From Acanthochromis polyacanthus (taxonomy: Eukaryota; Chordata; Actinopteri; Pomacentridae), in the NCBI RefSeq assembly GCF_021347895.1, contig NC_067126.1, positions 30,392,482 to 30,456,481 on the forward strand: a stretch of DNA of 64,000 nucleotides, read 5' to 3'. A program made the position numbers and the translations under genes. This document shows, one piece after another, positions 1 through 11,211 of this stretch (its first letter is position 1; the number at the start of each line of letters is the position of its first letter). Under the pieces are notes generated by a model, which saw only the letters and a program-made list of their open reading frames with translations, was not told the origin of the DNA and ran no database searches.

Positions 1-571
1 ATATATGTATCAGTAAAACTTCTAATGTTTTCTTTAACATTCACAAAAAAATCAATTTCTTTTTTTCCACCAAAAAATGTTCAAAAACTTCCCAAAAAAG
101 TTGAAAAAGTGGACATCGCTGTGAAAATGTATTTTTTTCCCCACATTTTCAAACTTTAAAACGGGTCAATTTGACCCGCAGGACAACACGAGGATTAATG
201 CTTCTGTTAGCTTAGCATCTCTTGCTACACCTCCCATGACAAAGAAGAAAAAAAACTCCGCAACATTTCGTGAAACTGTGTCAAGATTTACAGAGAAAAA
301 TGAGTCACTGTTGTCATGCAAGTTTTCAAAAAGAGCTGGCACAAGCACAAAATGAAGTTTCACACTCTTTCTTTTGAAAACACGTTCTAAAACTGTTCAG
401 AAAAGTGTGGAAAAAGTGCCAGATGATCCATGGGTTTTAGGACAGTATTTTTAAAATTTAAGAAAGAAAAACTGTAATTTAAGTTAAACAGTCATTCTTC
501 TTGACAATCAGGTTTTCTTTGAAGAAACCAGCCAGCATTATCTCAGTGTCCTCTGGTCACATGGTACTTAC
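1..571. other. Left edge: cd302 intron or flank, no exon seen
   Basis: AT-rich sequence beyond the donor of the third cd302 exon. I find no further lectin exon here, so the next one lies off the left edge. The one structured element is an odd-length 17-base palindrome at 162-178, cgggtcaa-t-ttgacccg, of the kind often seen at ends or in the interior of fish DNA transposons. I could not delimit an element around it. Confidence 0.5.
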
Positions 572-3124
572 TGTTTGTGTCATAATACATTCCCAGCCAC
601 ATGCTGACCTCTCCTTTCCACACCTCTGGGCTATATTTAATGATAAAGTCATTCTCCTCAGCACTCTGGACGGTCAAAAGCTCTAGAAAAAGCCCAGCAG
701 GTATGAAAACGTGATCACACACATGTTAAGAATATGACCCATTTGCACATTTAGTCTTTCACAGAATATTTGGAATTCAAATGTCTCACGTACCAAAGCC
801 TTGACAGAGGGTGTTTGCTCTGACAAAAGTGTAGCTTTTGATGGTGTCTTCTTCTCCGTGGACAAAGTGGTAACATCTGTCTCCAAACGGCACCCAGGTG
901 CGTCCGTCTGCAGGGCAATCTGAAAGAAAGAACTGGCACCTGACCAACAGTCCAGACCAGAAGTATTTGAACAGTTACACACTTTCTTTTTTTTTTTTTG
1001 CTCTTTGAGTTTCAAGGTTTGCATGAAAATAGGTGAAGAACTGTATGGACCAGAACAGTCATTTCAACATACACTACTGTTCAAAAGTTTGGGGTCACCC
1101 AGGAAATTTAATGTTTTCCATGAAAGCTAACACTTCTATTCATGTGCTAACATAACTGCACAACGGTTTTCTAATCATCAATGAGGCTTTCAACACCATT
1201 AGCTAACACAACGCAGCATTAGAACACAGGAGTGATGGGTGCTGGAAATGTTCCTCTGTACCCCTACGGAGATATTCCATTAAAAATTCCAGCTAGAATA
1301 GTCATTTGCCACATTAACAATGTACAGATTGTATTTCTGATTAACTTAATGGTATCTTCATTGAAAAAAAAACCTTTTCGTGATCCTGAACTTTTGAACG
1401 ATAGTATATAATTCCCAAAGTTTGTGGGGTCAAATGTCCTTGATGGTTTCTCTGTTGAAGTTCTCGTAGGTCTGTTTGCCTTTAGTCTGGCCTTTTACAA
1501 ATGCAGCTCAGTGGGTCTAAGACCAAGTGAGCAGTTCAGTCAGCTGAGGATATTCCACCTTCGATCATTGTCCTGATCATTCAAACGTCATCCATTGAGT
1601 TTTGAAGTGCCTGCCTGAACCTCAGCACGCAATGCTTCTGGTCACGTCTGCGTTCATCCTGTTGGTTCCACACCCGGCACGTTTCCCAGATAAGGCGGTA
1701 TGCTTTGGGTCAGGAGCTGCTTCTCCACTCTCCTCCTTCCATCATTTTCATAGAGCTTTCTTGTTGACTAAATTGCCCATATAACTTGTTTTCCCCAGAA
1801 CTCTACCAGTCTCTTTTTTTTGTGAGTTTTTGTAAAAACGCCATCTGGTCTTTTTGTTTTTGAGTCTCCCAAGGGTTTGCACTCATAAAGGGGTTTTTCT
1901 TCACCATGGAAATGATTTCCCGCTCCTCCACAACGCTTGTGTTCCTTTGGTCGACCAAGTTGTTTGCCATTTTCTGGTATTCCTGCGCACACCTGCTTTT
2001 TTAGAATGAACACAACTGTTTTGGAAAACCAGGGAACAACTCTGGATCAGCTCTGAGCCACATGCGACTTTCTCTGTGCATGAACTTACAATAAAACAGA
2101 ACATTTAAGAGTTATAAAAGGGTTATGCATCAAATACAGCACAGCCCTTTCAGTATTGACACACTCAAATCTGGCCCTTTAAAGTTCAAAGTGATTGCTC
2201 TGAATCATATCAATAAGAACAATAAATGTCAAACTTCACAATCTGCAGTGTATCTACAGTTGATTTTAGCTGTTTGGATCACTGTTAGCAGGTCTAGAAA
2301 GAAAATGAACCACACTAACATGGTCAAAACGCAACTTAAAGAAGCTACAACAGCTTTTCCACAGTGTTGGTAAGTTTCAGCTTGTGATCACTGTTCCTCT
2401 TTGCCAATGACTGTATCTGGAAAATGCTGTCATGATTTTCTAGACGATTCTGTTTGTGGTTTCTATGGGATCGTGCACTTGGGAACATCAGATTATTTCA
2501 CCTATTTTGATCTATGCACGTCTAAGAAACAAAGACTTCATTCACAGTTGGTGCTTTTTTTAACTTTTGTACACATTTAAATGCCAATATTACCAATTAT
2601 TGCTCCATATAACTATCCAGAAATCGATCTATACATTGGGATTGGTATAATTTCTTTGCAAAATGGGCATTATGATGTCTCCTTTAGAAAAATCCAAAGA
2701 GACAAAAAGCACGTTTTTAATATGGAACACTCTTTTTATTGCAAATAAGTGTTTCGCAACACATACAAGCACTGGACCTTCGTTACGTGCGCTACCGTGG
2801 GTTCAGAAGTTTTGCTGCCAAATGCAAAACAACAACAGTGTCGACATTCAGGGAAGTTGATAACTGATTAATAACCTTCAGGCCTAATCTCCTGAGTTAA
2901 AGTCAGCAGCAAACAAACGCTACAGCAGTTGAGGACACTTTACTGTAACATGGGCCTACGCAGCGTAACGGCGCACAACCACAGATCTGTCTACATAAAA
3001 TCGCGTTTGTTCAACTTAGAGAGAAGATCTGACACTAACCTCCCGTCCAGGCCAGCTGCAGGTGAGCAAACAGCACGAACACAAAACACAGCAGTGATCC
3101 GAGGCGATCCTTCCGAGACTCCAT
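572..3124 (-). CDS. cd302: CD302-like C-type lectin receptor, 5' part (partial gene)
   Basis: Three exons are visible. Exon 1 (3124-3040) runs from the ATG through a hydrophobic core (SLLCFVFVLFAHLQLAW), a signal peptide. Exon 2 (919-794) opens the lectin domain with DCPADGRTWVPFGDRCYHF. Exon 3 (682-572) carries AEENDFIIKY and VSMWLGMYYDTN, the fold's WIGL-like strand. Splice phases agree throughout (phase 1 at each junction) and all sites are GT-AG. A signal peptide followed directly by one C-type lectin domain, with no cysteine-rich or fibronectin domain before it, is the CD302 layout, and DCP..TW..F.D.CY.F plus EEN.FI..LGM.YDT match human CD302 as I know it. CD302 is a single-pass membrane lectin of phagocytes linked to endocytosis, adhesion and migration. 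The end of the lectin domain, membrane segment and tail are outside the window. A related lectin-receptor gene is a less likely alternative. Confidence 0.78.
920..3039 (-). other. cd302: cd302 intron 1
   Basis: A 2.1-kb intron between the signal-peptide exon and the first lectin exon, with donor GTTAGT (minus strand, at 3039) and a pyrimidine-rich acceptor ending CAG at 920. It contains one Tc1-like miniature element at 1070-1408. In the rest (1410-3039) I see AT-rich unique-looking sequence and no further exon. Confidence 0.7.
1070..1408. mobile_element. Tc1/mariner-type miniature inverted-repeat element
   Basis: The left end, tacactactgttcaaaagtt at 1070-1089, returns in inverted form at the right end (cttttgaacgatagtata, ending 1408). 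Over about 29 bases the two ends differ at about six positions. The element is about 340 bp and has no transposase, so it is non-autonomous. Ends reading ACTACTGTTCAAAAGTTTGGGGTCAC are common in Tc1-like elements of fish genomes. The flanks are TA-rich, as expected for insertion at TA, but the exact duplicated TA is ambiguous. Confidence 0.75.
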
Positions 3125-3210
3125 GACGGCGAACACAAGAAATGTTGGAGCTCCAAACTAGTAGTGAGAGTTGCACTGTCAGTGAGCAGATCCCTCCCAC
3201 ACACACATAC

Positions 3211-3212
<2 letters not shown>

Positions 3213-3255
<43 letters not shown>

Positions 3256-3260
3256 AGAGA
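3213..3260. repeat. (AC)n then (GA)n microsatellite in the cd302 5' flank
   Basis: About 20 AC units followed by a short GA run, roughly 90-135 bases upstream of the cd302 start codon. It therefore lies in the probable 5' UTR or core promoter of that gene. Confidence 0.9.
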
Positions 3261-3430
3261 CAGCAGCACAGCGCCGCACCGACACAGTCTGCACGGATCC
3301 AGCAACTCATTTCCACTGAATTACTGCTTTTAAATCACAGAAACACTGTCTGTGTTTTAAAAAGTGTTTTATTATCAACAAGATTGAAGCAGATCCAGCC
3401 TTAAAACACCAGGAAGTTTCTCATTTTATT

Positions 3431-3483
3431 ACTATTATTATTATTATTATTATTAATAGTAGTAGTAGTAGTAGTAGTAGTAG
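3431..3483. repeat. (ATT)n followed by (TAG)n trinucleotide microsatellite
   Basis: About eight ATT units pass directly into about nine TAG units, a compound microsatellite in the intergenic DNA upstream of cd302. Confidence 0.85.
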
Positions 3484-5141
3484 CATTATTTGTTTAATTT
3501 TATTTATTATTTTTCCTAACTGTAATTAATTTTTCACTGCAGTATAAAGCCCTCTATGTGTAAAGTGAATTTTCTTGGTTATGCATTTTACAACATAACA
3601 ATAATAATTATTATTATTATAATATTGTTAGTATTGTTATGTTCTAAAATTTGTTTGTTTGTTTGTTTAATTTTATAGATTTTTTGCTTCGTTTTTGCTC
3701 ACTGTGGCCTCATTATTGATTGCAGTCCAGCACCTCTATGGAAACAGCATAATCATGACTACAAGTAGAGAGAACTCAGAAACGTCTTAAAGCAAACTTA
3801 TAATGCCATAATTCCCTTAAAAAAACAAAATATTTGTTGTTGTTTTTTTAAAAAAGAATTTCCTTGATTATTTAACATACTATTACTTCTACTAATAATA
3901 TTTATAATTGTACTCGAAAATATGTTGACTCTACATACTATAGACGTTTAATTATTTACACTTTATTTTGCTTTTTTTGTTACTCTGCTGTGGACATCAG
4001 CACTAAAAAGACATTTCACCATGCTGAATGTATCTTCAACTTGGTGACTTGCTCCTCTGTTTACTGTTTTTGAACCTCGCTGCATTTATTTTATTTTTTT
4101 CTTTTCCTCTCAGTCTCTCTTGCTATTTCTTCTTTGTTATGTGCAAATACAGCCTGCAGTTCAGCCGAATAGTCCCTTAATTTACGTTACATGAGTGTCC
4201 GTCATGGCTCCTCAGTTGTGCTGAGAAGCACAGAGTTTTTCTGTGTTTTTCGGGAACTGGTGAAAATAGTTGTGTGCTCAGATTTAGTTATTTTCATGAT
4301 GGAACTACATGTCATAAATAGCATTTTCAATGACCAGCCGAAAGTGGACAGTTTGTTTATTTTTTCAGTTTTTACAGATTCTTGTTATGATAAATGGCAT
4401 AATTTAGGCTTTTTTTCTTCTTTCAGAAAAATAATACATACTCGGTTTTGGTTTCAGAGGATCAGACGTTATTTTCTATGTTTGTTTGTTTTTCATTCTA
4501 AAAATACAGCATCTAGACAACTCATATAGATGTGCAACAGTGTGGAAATGTTTCCTTGGTAGCTGGGCTGCTGCATTGTCATAAATCAACAGAAACTACA
4601 ATCCTCCAGGATCAGGTTTTGTGTGATTGGCACACAGGAGCCTGCAGATGGTGCTGTATGCTCAGGGTTCTACAGCTCACACTCAGAGGGGACAACAAAC
4701 AAACGTTCTCTGTAAATGCTGCAAGATGACATTGTAGCAAACGTATCTGTCTGTCGTTGTGGTTCAGTGGTTTGGATTACGCTGGCGTTATCTAGTAGGA
4801 TGCACATTAAGTCGTATTTGTAGCACTAGCTTTATTTGTGAAATGACCATTAAATACCAATCATTGGTGGTGCAATCTGTTCAAGGACTCTACTTAGAAC
4901 TTTACTTCTCATACACAATATCACCTTTTAATCCACTACATGCTACATTGTTGTAGATTAAATGCTGAACAGTCTATAAAGTAGTGAAAATTACAGCAGT
5001 AACATGTGACATACACATTAAAGCAGCATCAATGTTAATCTAAAAACATAATATATAATAGCAAAACAGTTGCATTGAACATTTTACTGCATAGTGACAA
5101 CTTTGACATACATTTTGCCGGTAATACCAACATGCTTTTAC

Positions 5142-5472
5142 TAGGGATGTATGATATGGGCTTAATTGACAACAACAGATATGCCGATATTGTCCAACTC
5201 CCAATGTCCAATTCCGATATCAACCGATACCGATATCGATATATGTGGGCTACTTAACAGATTTTAGGTAGCATCACTTGTCTACTGTTGTTGAATTATA
5301 CATCATGCCAAATTTTATTATGATGCCCCACTGGATGCAGTCTAAAATGCAACAAGACTTTCTAAATGTAAACATTGTCTGTGCAGAAAAAGAAAACTAT
5401 TTCAACTTAAGTTGTAGAAAATAAAGTCTTAAAAAAAATTGTCTCAAACAACAGTTCACACTGTCATCCCTA
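5142..5472. mobile_element. hAT-like miniature element with target-site duplication
   Basis: It begins TAGGGATG and ends with the exact inverse CATCCCTA. The flanks are gcttttac (5134-5141) and acttttac (5473-5480), an 8-bp duplication with one mismatch, the size made by hAT transposases. The interior has repeated CCGATA motifs at 5180-5240. No transposase frame is present, so it is a 331-bp non-autonomous copy. Confidence 0.72.
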
Positions 5473-7154
5473 ACTTTTACCCAAATATGTATTTGAAAGC
5501 AGAACTTTTACTAGCAATAGAGTGATTTTAAACAGTGTGGTAACCAACCAAAACTGAATAAAATTGGCTACGGTTGTATTGAGTGCATTGATTACATTTA
5601 TTGTGTTGTTGTGTCCACCCTCTGGAAGTACAACTTTTATTATTAGCGTATCTATTTAGACATCAGTCTGGTACAATAATCAGTGCGACAATAACACGAC
5701 AGTGCAGCCCGAAAAGATCACAATGAGAATAGTTTGTGATTACATCTTTAGTGTATAGGAAAAAGCTGCTTCCTCTTCCTAGACATTGAAATGGGTCTGG
5801 GCGAGGAAGGGGAGGGCAGAGAGGCTCAGAGGAAGAGCGGTTGTTGTTCTGGGGGAAAAAGGGGGTTTCGACTCGTTTGCTTGTAGGCGCATGTGGCACA
5901 AACACAGACAGCTGGAGCGTGAGTTTTGCTCCTCGTCTGGAGCTGGTGGCTCCCCGTAGGGTGGCACAACACTCTGCAGGATACTGTGGGGGCCCATCTG
6001 CCGTGGCAAGTTCTGATCACAGACGGACACATCCAAGCTTCCACAGTGCCCCCATCCACCCACCCACCCCGCGTCATACCCCCTGATACCCAGACTCACC
6101 CTGTCCAGGCCGTGCATGTTGTCAACAATACCATGTGACAGTGTTGATATAGTCGTCAATAGGTCCTCACCTTTTGGGTTGAAAGCATAGCAATTCATAA
6201 ATATTGGTAGTCTGTCTCAACAATACAAGTAGTTTAATGTCTTCCTCAGAGGGATATGCCAGAAGAATTTCCTTTTCCTGTATCAAAACAAGACTGAGCC
6301 TCGGTTTAGCTTTTATAAATGATCTCAGACAACTAGAATTATCTGATTGCTATTTAATATGGGATAAGTTTAATAAATATCTCATCTTATACCACATTTT
6401 AGAGGAAAGCATTTCCTTTGATACATGGCAACTTCTCAGTCCACGGTAAAATGTTTCTAGCCAGCAGCAAGAGATAATAATGTCTCAATAATTCACTAAG
6501 TGGATATATGAAAGACTGATTAATGTGCAAGGTAGGAGATGGCCACGGTCACATTAGCGGAGTCTGCTTTCTGGGAGGAAACTGACAGCAAAGTGACCTT
6601 TGTCAGCTGCTGCGTTGACGAGGGAACTAAACAGATGTTGCTTTTCTTCCAATTTAAATGGTCGGTGGAAATCCACTTTATCTTTGCATCTTGAATCTAT
6701 CGTGTATTTAGAAATAAGATGTTCAGACAGAGCCAGAAATGACTGAGCTATGTATGTTTCTTTCGGTATATAATTATGTTTGCCAATTTATATGATTTGT
6801 AAAGATAATGTGAGCAAGACATTATTTTTAAGTTGTCGCAAGAAAGGTATTTCATTAACGCATGCACATTTTCCAAATTCTAATAAGGCCAGCTTCCTTA
6901 TTAAACATCAAACGAAAGCGAGAGACAAAGTGAGAAACGTCTTTGGATTTCAGCCCTTTGAATCTGCAGCCAAGCTCCAGTAACAACCATCATATTCAAA
7001 TTTATTGTTCAAGTGTTTTAAAAAAAAATACGCATACTATCATCATTAATCAATGAAAGGTTACCAATTGGAAGCACTTAATTAAAGCAGGTGTACTCGA
7101 GATTCACTGTAAAGATCCTTTTGAAAATAATGACTAGACTTGCAACCAATTAAC

Positions 7155-9494
7155 TGATTTTTAAAAAAATTTATTCAAAAATGTCAAAGAAATTAACAGA
7201 ATAAACCTTGGGCAACAATCTTGGGCTTCAACAAACACTATATAACAAACATACAGAAGAGAGAGTCCTTAAACTGTACATACAAGTTACCTCTGGTAAT
7301 TGTGGCACAAGTAAAAAATAAAGAAAAAAAACAAGTAACTTTCATATAGCTCTATGAAAATCTCTTATTTCCTTAAGCTGTCTGTACAAAAAAATCTTCA
7401 TAAATTAGAACTTTTTCATATAACTTAATGACTTTTCAATATGGTGGTTACTTATATGAGCAATTTTTCATGGATGCACCTCTTCAACTCTTGACCCAGA
7501 TACTATGGCACTTGGTTCAGACACCACTAGCAGCATTAACCTCACAAGACAGTATTACTTGTCAGTCTCAGGCATTACACAGAAATCTCAAGTATAATCA
7601 CAGCGGCCCTTTACATTTTTCGCTCACCCCGGCTAACTGCAGAGGAAATGCTGCTTTTTCTAGACCCAAGACAAAGCAACAAACATGTCTGTTGAAAGTA
7701 GAAACAGATCCAGTGAACGCCACGAAGCTCTGTTGATCTTAAAAGCTTTGGATCGGGCTCTGGAATCTGATGCCATAAAAGTGAGCGTGTGGACATTAGT
7801 AGAAACATGTCGTTGCCCTCTTCTTTGTGATTACAATAAGAGATATTAAAAAAAAAAAAAAAAAACAGGTTTGAGGAAAATCAAGAAGTATTCAAAACAA
7901 CCTGAAAGGAAACAGCTGTATGTGGCCAGCTCCTGAGTGTGGCATTTGGTCTGGAAGGGCGGGCTGGACCTGCTAACCCGACCTAATACAGAGAAGAAAG
8001 AAAACTCTGAGGTAGATAACTGATCTGACTGACCACCAGGTCGAATCACAGGCTGACTGGAGGACACCTTAATCAAAATGCTTGCTTTATCCCTATATTT
8101 TCAAAATATAATCACTTTTTTTGGCCATATCAGACACGCTGCCATTTGACAGTTTTAATATTTTGTCTTTTTAATTTATTATATTTACTATAATGCTGCA
8201 TTTCCCATTTTTCCTGTCATCATGAAAGTCATCTGTGGCACTTGGAGCCTTCCTTCATGCTTGCGTGTGTCTGTACTGTACTAAAAGTTAAGAGAACTGA
8301 AGGTAAATGTATAAAAAAGGCACACTGTCCAAACTGCAACCTAGTTTGCAGAGTTACGCATGTCCTGGTTAAAGAGATAAATGATGCTATTTCCTCAGTG
8401 TACTATCTAACAATCTTTGGTGAAGTAAACTACATTTGAAAGTGCCAAGTTTGTTTGTTTCCTATCAAAGAGTGAGGCGCGATAAAATACACGCATTAGT
8501 CTCATTTTATCCCCCAACTCGCTGGATTTTTGCCTAAGTTCTAATATAAGGCTTCGATTTTTTTCTTCACAATCATACGTCCATGTTTTTCTGTTAGTTT
8601 TTCAAATCAAAGTGAAAAATACATACCCCGTCAACATAACAATTAACAGCATCCAAAAAAGCGAAAGCACAACCAACAAACAAAAAACATTTGCCCATCT
8701 TATTCCCCCACCCCACCGATTTCAGCTACTCTACAATACCACGTATTTAAAAAGGCAAGATTAAAAATATGACCTTTTAGCGGAATTTCTAACATTTCCA
8801 ACATCAACAAAACGTAGGGCCGAAATAAATATTGCATCCAATAAAATAATCAGATCTGGAGTCATTCAATTCATTGCATTTTTCTCAAATTTCTTCTGCT
8901 TTTCTATTAGTTTTGGGAGGGGAAAAGTGAAAACACAGATTTCATTAAAAAAAGTCTGATTTCACAGGCGATAAATTCCAACTTTTTTTGCTTATTGCCG
9001 CTCCGTGGTGGTCTGTACAACTACTGTATCAAAACTATTAAGGCATATTTTACTCAGACAGCAAGATCAATCTAAAATTCTAAGAGAAATCACTTTACAA
9101 GAAAACAACACTGAACACTTCACCATAGCAACACTCACACGGCAAGCACGAAAACATCGTTTTCAAAATGTCTGGATTAAAAAAAAAAACTTCAGAAAGA
9201 AAAAGTCAAAAGACGTATTTACTACCAAGAACTTTGCACAACTAGTCACATGATTCTTTCTTGTATCCTGCGGCAAACCCTAGTAAAAAATAAACGTTTT
9301 CTAGTATGAAAATAAAACTTTTTTAAATATAATTTGAATCATTTCATGAACTCAGATATACTCTCCGAAAATGATACCAAAAATAGCCTCGCTTAAACAT
9401 TTGCAAAATCTGAGCAAAACAGTGAAAGATCCTTAGCGTCCACTGCATGTGTAGACATGATTGTTTTAGCTGTTGTCCAAATGTTACCTCAGCA
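7155..9494 (-). other. rbms1: rbms1 3' UTR (predicted)
   Basis: AT-rich sequence following the rbms1 stop codon (9497-9495 on the minus strand). Minus-strand poly(A) signals AATAAA lie at 8180-8175 and 7175-7170, so transcripts of about 1.3 or 2.3 kb of 3' UTR are possible. The far end is an inference from the distal signal. No other gene is seen here. Confidence 0.5.
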
Positions 9495-11211
9495 CTACTT
9501 GGCTTGTTGGTAGGAATAGGGGGAATGATTGCCGGATGAGTCCACTTGTGACTGTGTGCCATTTTCCTGGAAGAGAGAGAGTGAGACAACCTTAATCCTT
9601 TGCTGCTGCCACTTTGATAAAATTGAGTCTGATATTTTAAATAAAAATTTGAAATAAAGATGCTGAACATACCTCGACAGGAACGGTTGCTGTCTGCATG
9701 TGTGCATACTGTGGGATATATGCGCCTTGCATAGCTGTGTTAGCAGCCATAAACTGCAAGAAAAGAGACACATAGAGGGCTTATTCGTGGTCTATATATT
9801 TTACAGTTCAATGAAGCACTTATGGAATATAACGTGTGATCGAATTTCTGATCCAATGCAGCATTCACTCACTGTTCCTGCACTACCCAGAGACAGGTGA
9901 CTCATCTGCTGAGCGAGAGGGGCCATCATGGAAGTGGGCTGCAGTGACATGGATGGGTCCATAGAGGGCGATATCACTGTACCCTAAAAGAACAGTGTGG
10001 ACAGGTAAGCATGCAGCTGGTATATACACAAAGTCATCTGAAGAATATCTTTCTGCTAACTAAAAGTACCGTCAAAACACACTGAAGAAAACCGACTGAA
10101 TGCCACAACAACCATGCATGACAACTGGGATGAAATGCATATTGAGTTTTGTGGGACCAGATTTCGGGCAAAGACAAACCGACTAATCTCATGCCCACGG
10201 CAGAAGGTGAAAGTTGCAAGTTGAGCAAGTTGTCTGTAAGCATCTTGGAAGGCCTGATCCACCGAGCAGTGTGTTTTTTTCCCATCTATGCTGGCTCATT
10301 TCCAAACCAAGACAGGACTCTTCTCTCTCAATTTAAACCCATCTGTTCTAAGATATTTAGCATCTGTCATTAAATACACGGCTTTATATAGCCTCTCCAA
10401 AGCAGTCGTTTTTACATTCCTACACAAACATTTTAGTGCTGAAAAATCCTCAAGGATCAGTGTCACCTTATGTGGAACTACTACTCTCCCATACTGTGTC
10501 TGTCTGTTTACACAAAAATGTTTCAATTCTGTTACAACCACAGAGGGAAATGTTTTGATGAAGGCGGCGATTAAAAAAAAGGGGACAGAGAATTGTGGTG
10601 AAGATAGTGATAATGAGTGCAAGGACAGATCTGGTTCTTACCGGGTGCTGCATGATGTAGGGCTGATGAGGCATCCAGGATGAGTTCTGCACCTGGAACG
10701 TCAAAAAAACAAAACACACACACTCTGTGAACACACTGGCACTGAGCGGATGCTATTTCCAGGGATCACATGCTACGGCCATTGGCACAGCAACAAGCAT
10801 GAAAGGCCACAGTGGCCTTTGTCACATACTTGGCCTACATCTCTAAAGCCCCAAAGGACAAGCCACTGAATTTTGATGACACATGGTTTAGAAACATAAA
10901 TGCTGAGATATGGTGTATAGAGCTGAATGAAATGATTCTGCAAGTTTCTTTCTAAGAAGAGGATTCCAACCTGATATGTTGAAAGTGGAGACATGTAAGG
11001 AGACATGGACGTTTGCGCAATCATCCTGTTTGAAATACTGAATGGTGGTGGAAAGAATCTGTGGACACAAATTGAAGTGTGGTCAGTTGTGTTGCGTATG
11101 GTACGAATGAAATATGTTGACCACAACAGTGCAATAGGCTGTATATGTTTATCTGATTTACCCATTTTGCATAGCAGCTGTACTGGGGTCATACGTGAGC
11201 GTCATTCCAGC
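9495..11211 (-). CDS. rbms1: rbms1 exons 8-13: C-terminal low-complexity tail
   Basis: Six small exons encode the part after the RRMs. Exon 8 gives [17 protein letters not shown], exon 9 the [17 protein letters not shown] and MSPLSTYQ segments, exon 10 (51 bases, phase 0 at both ends) [17 protein letters not shown], exon 11 [17 protein letters not shown] and [12 protein letters not shown], exon 12 [20 protein letters not shown], and exon 13 [20 protein letters not shown], then AK and TAG. Exons 10, 11 and 12 are each multiples of three with phase-0 borders, so any of them could be skipped without shifting the frame. The family is known to have isoforms differing in this tail. Confidence 0.88.

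Larger units (their letters stand above)
3125..7154. other. Intergenic region between cd302 start and rbms1 3' end
   Basis: Four kilobases with no recognisable gene. It holds the AC/GA microsatellite, ATT/TAG trinucleotide repeats near 3430-3483, short GTTT repeats near 3650-3670 and a hAT-like miniature element (5142-5472). A less AT-rich stretch at 5750-6150 has a 139-codon open frame on the minus strand that resembles nothing I know. In human this position is occupied by PLA2R1 and ITGB6, and no piece of either is visible. Confidence 0.6.

Noticed and set aside
683..1024. 113-codon minus-strand open frame
   Set aside because: It overlaps cd302 exon 2 in the wrong frame. The lectin signature is in another frame bounded by good splice sites.
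5779..6198. 139-codon minus-strand open frame in the cd302-rbms1 gap
   Set aside because: It has no domain, no family resemblance and no clear splice context. Overlapping open frames on both strands point to local composition.
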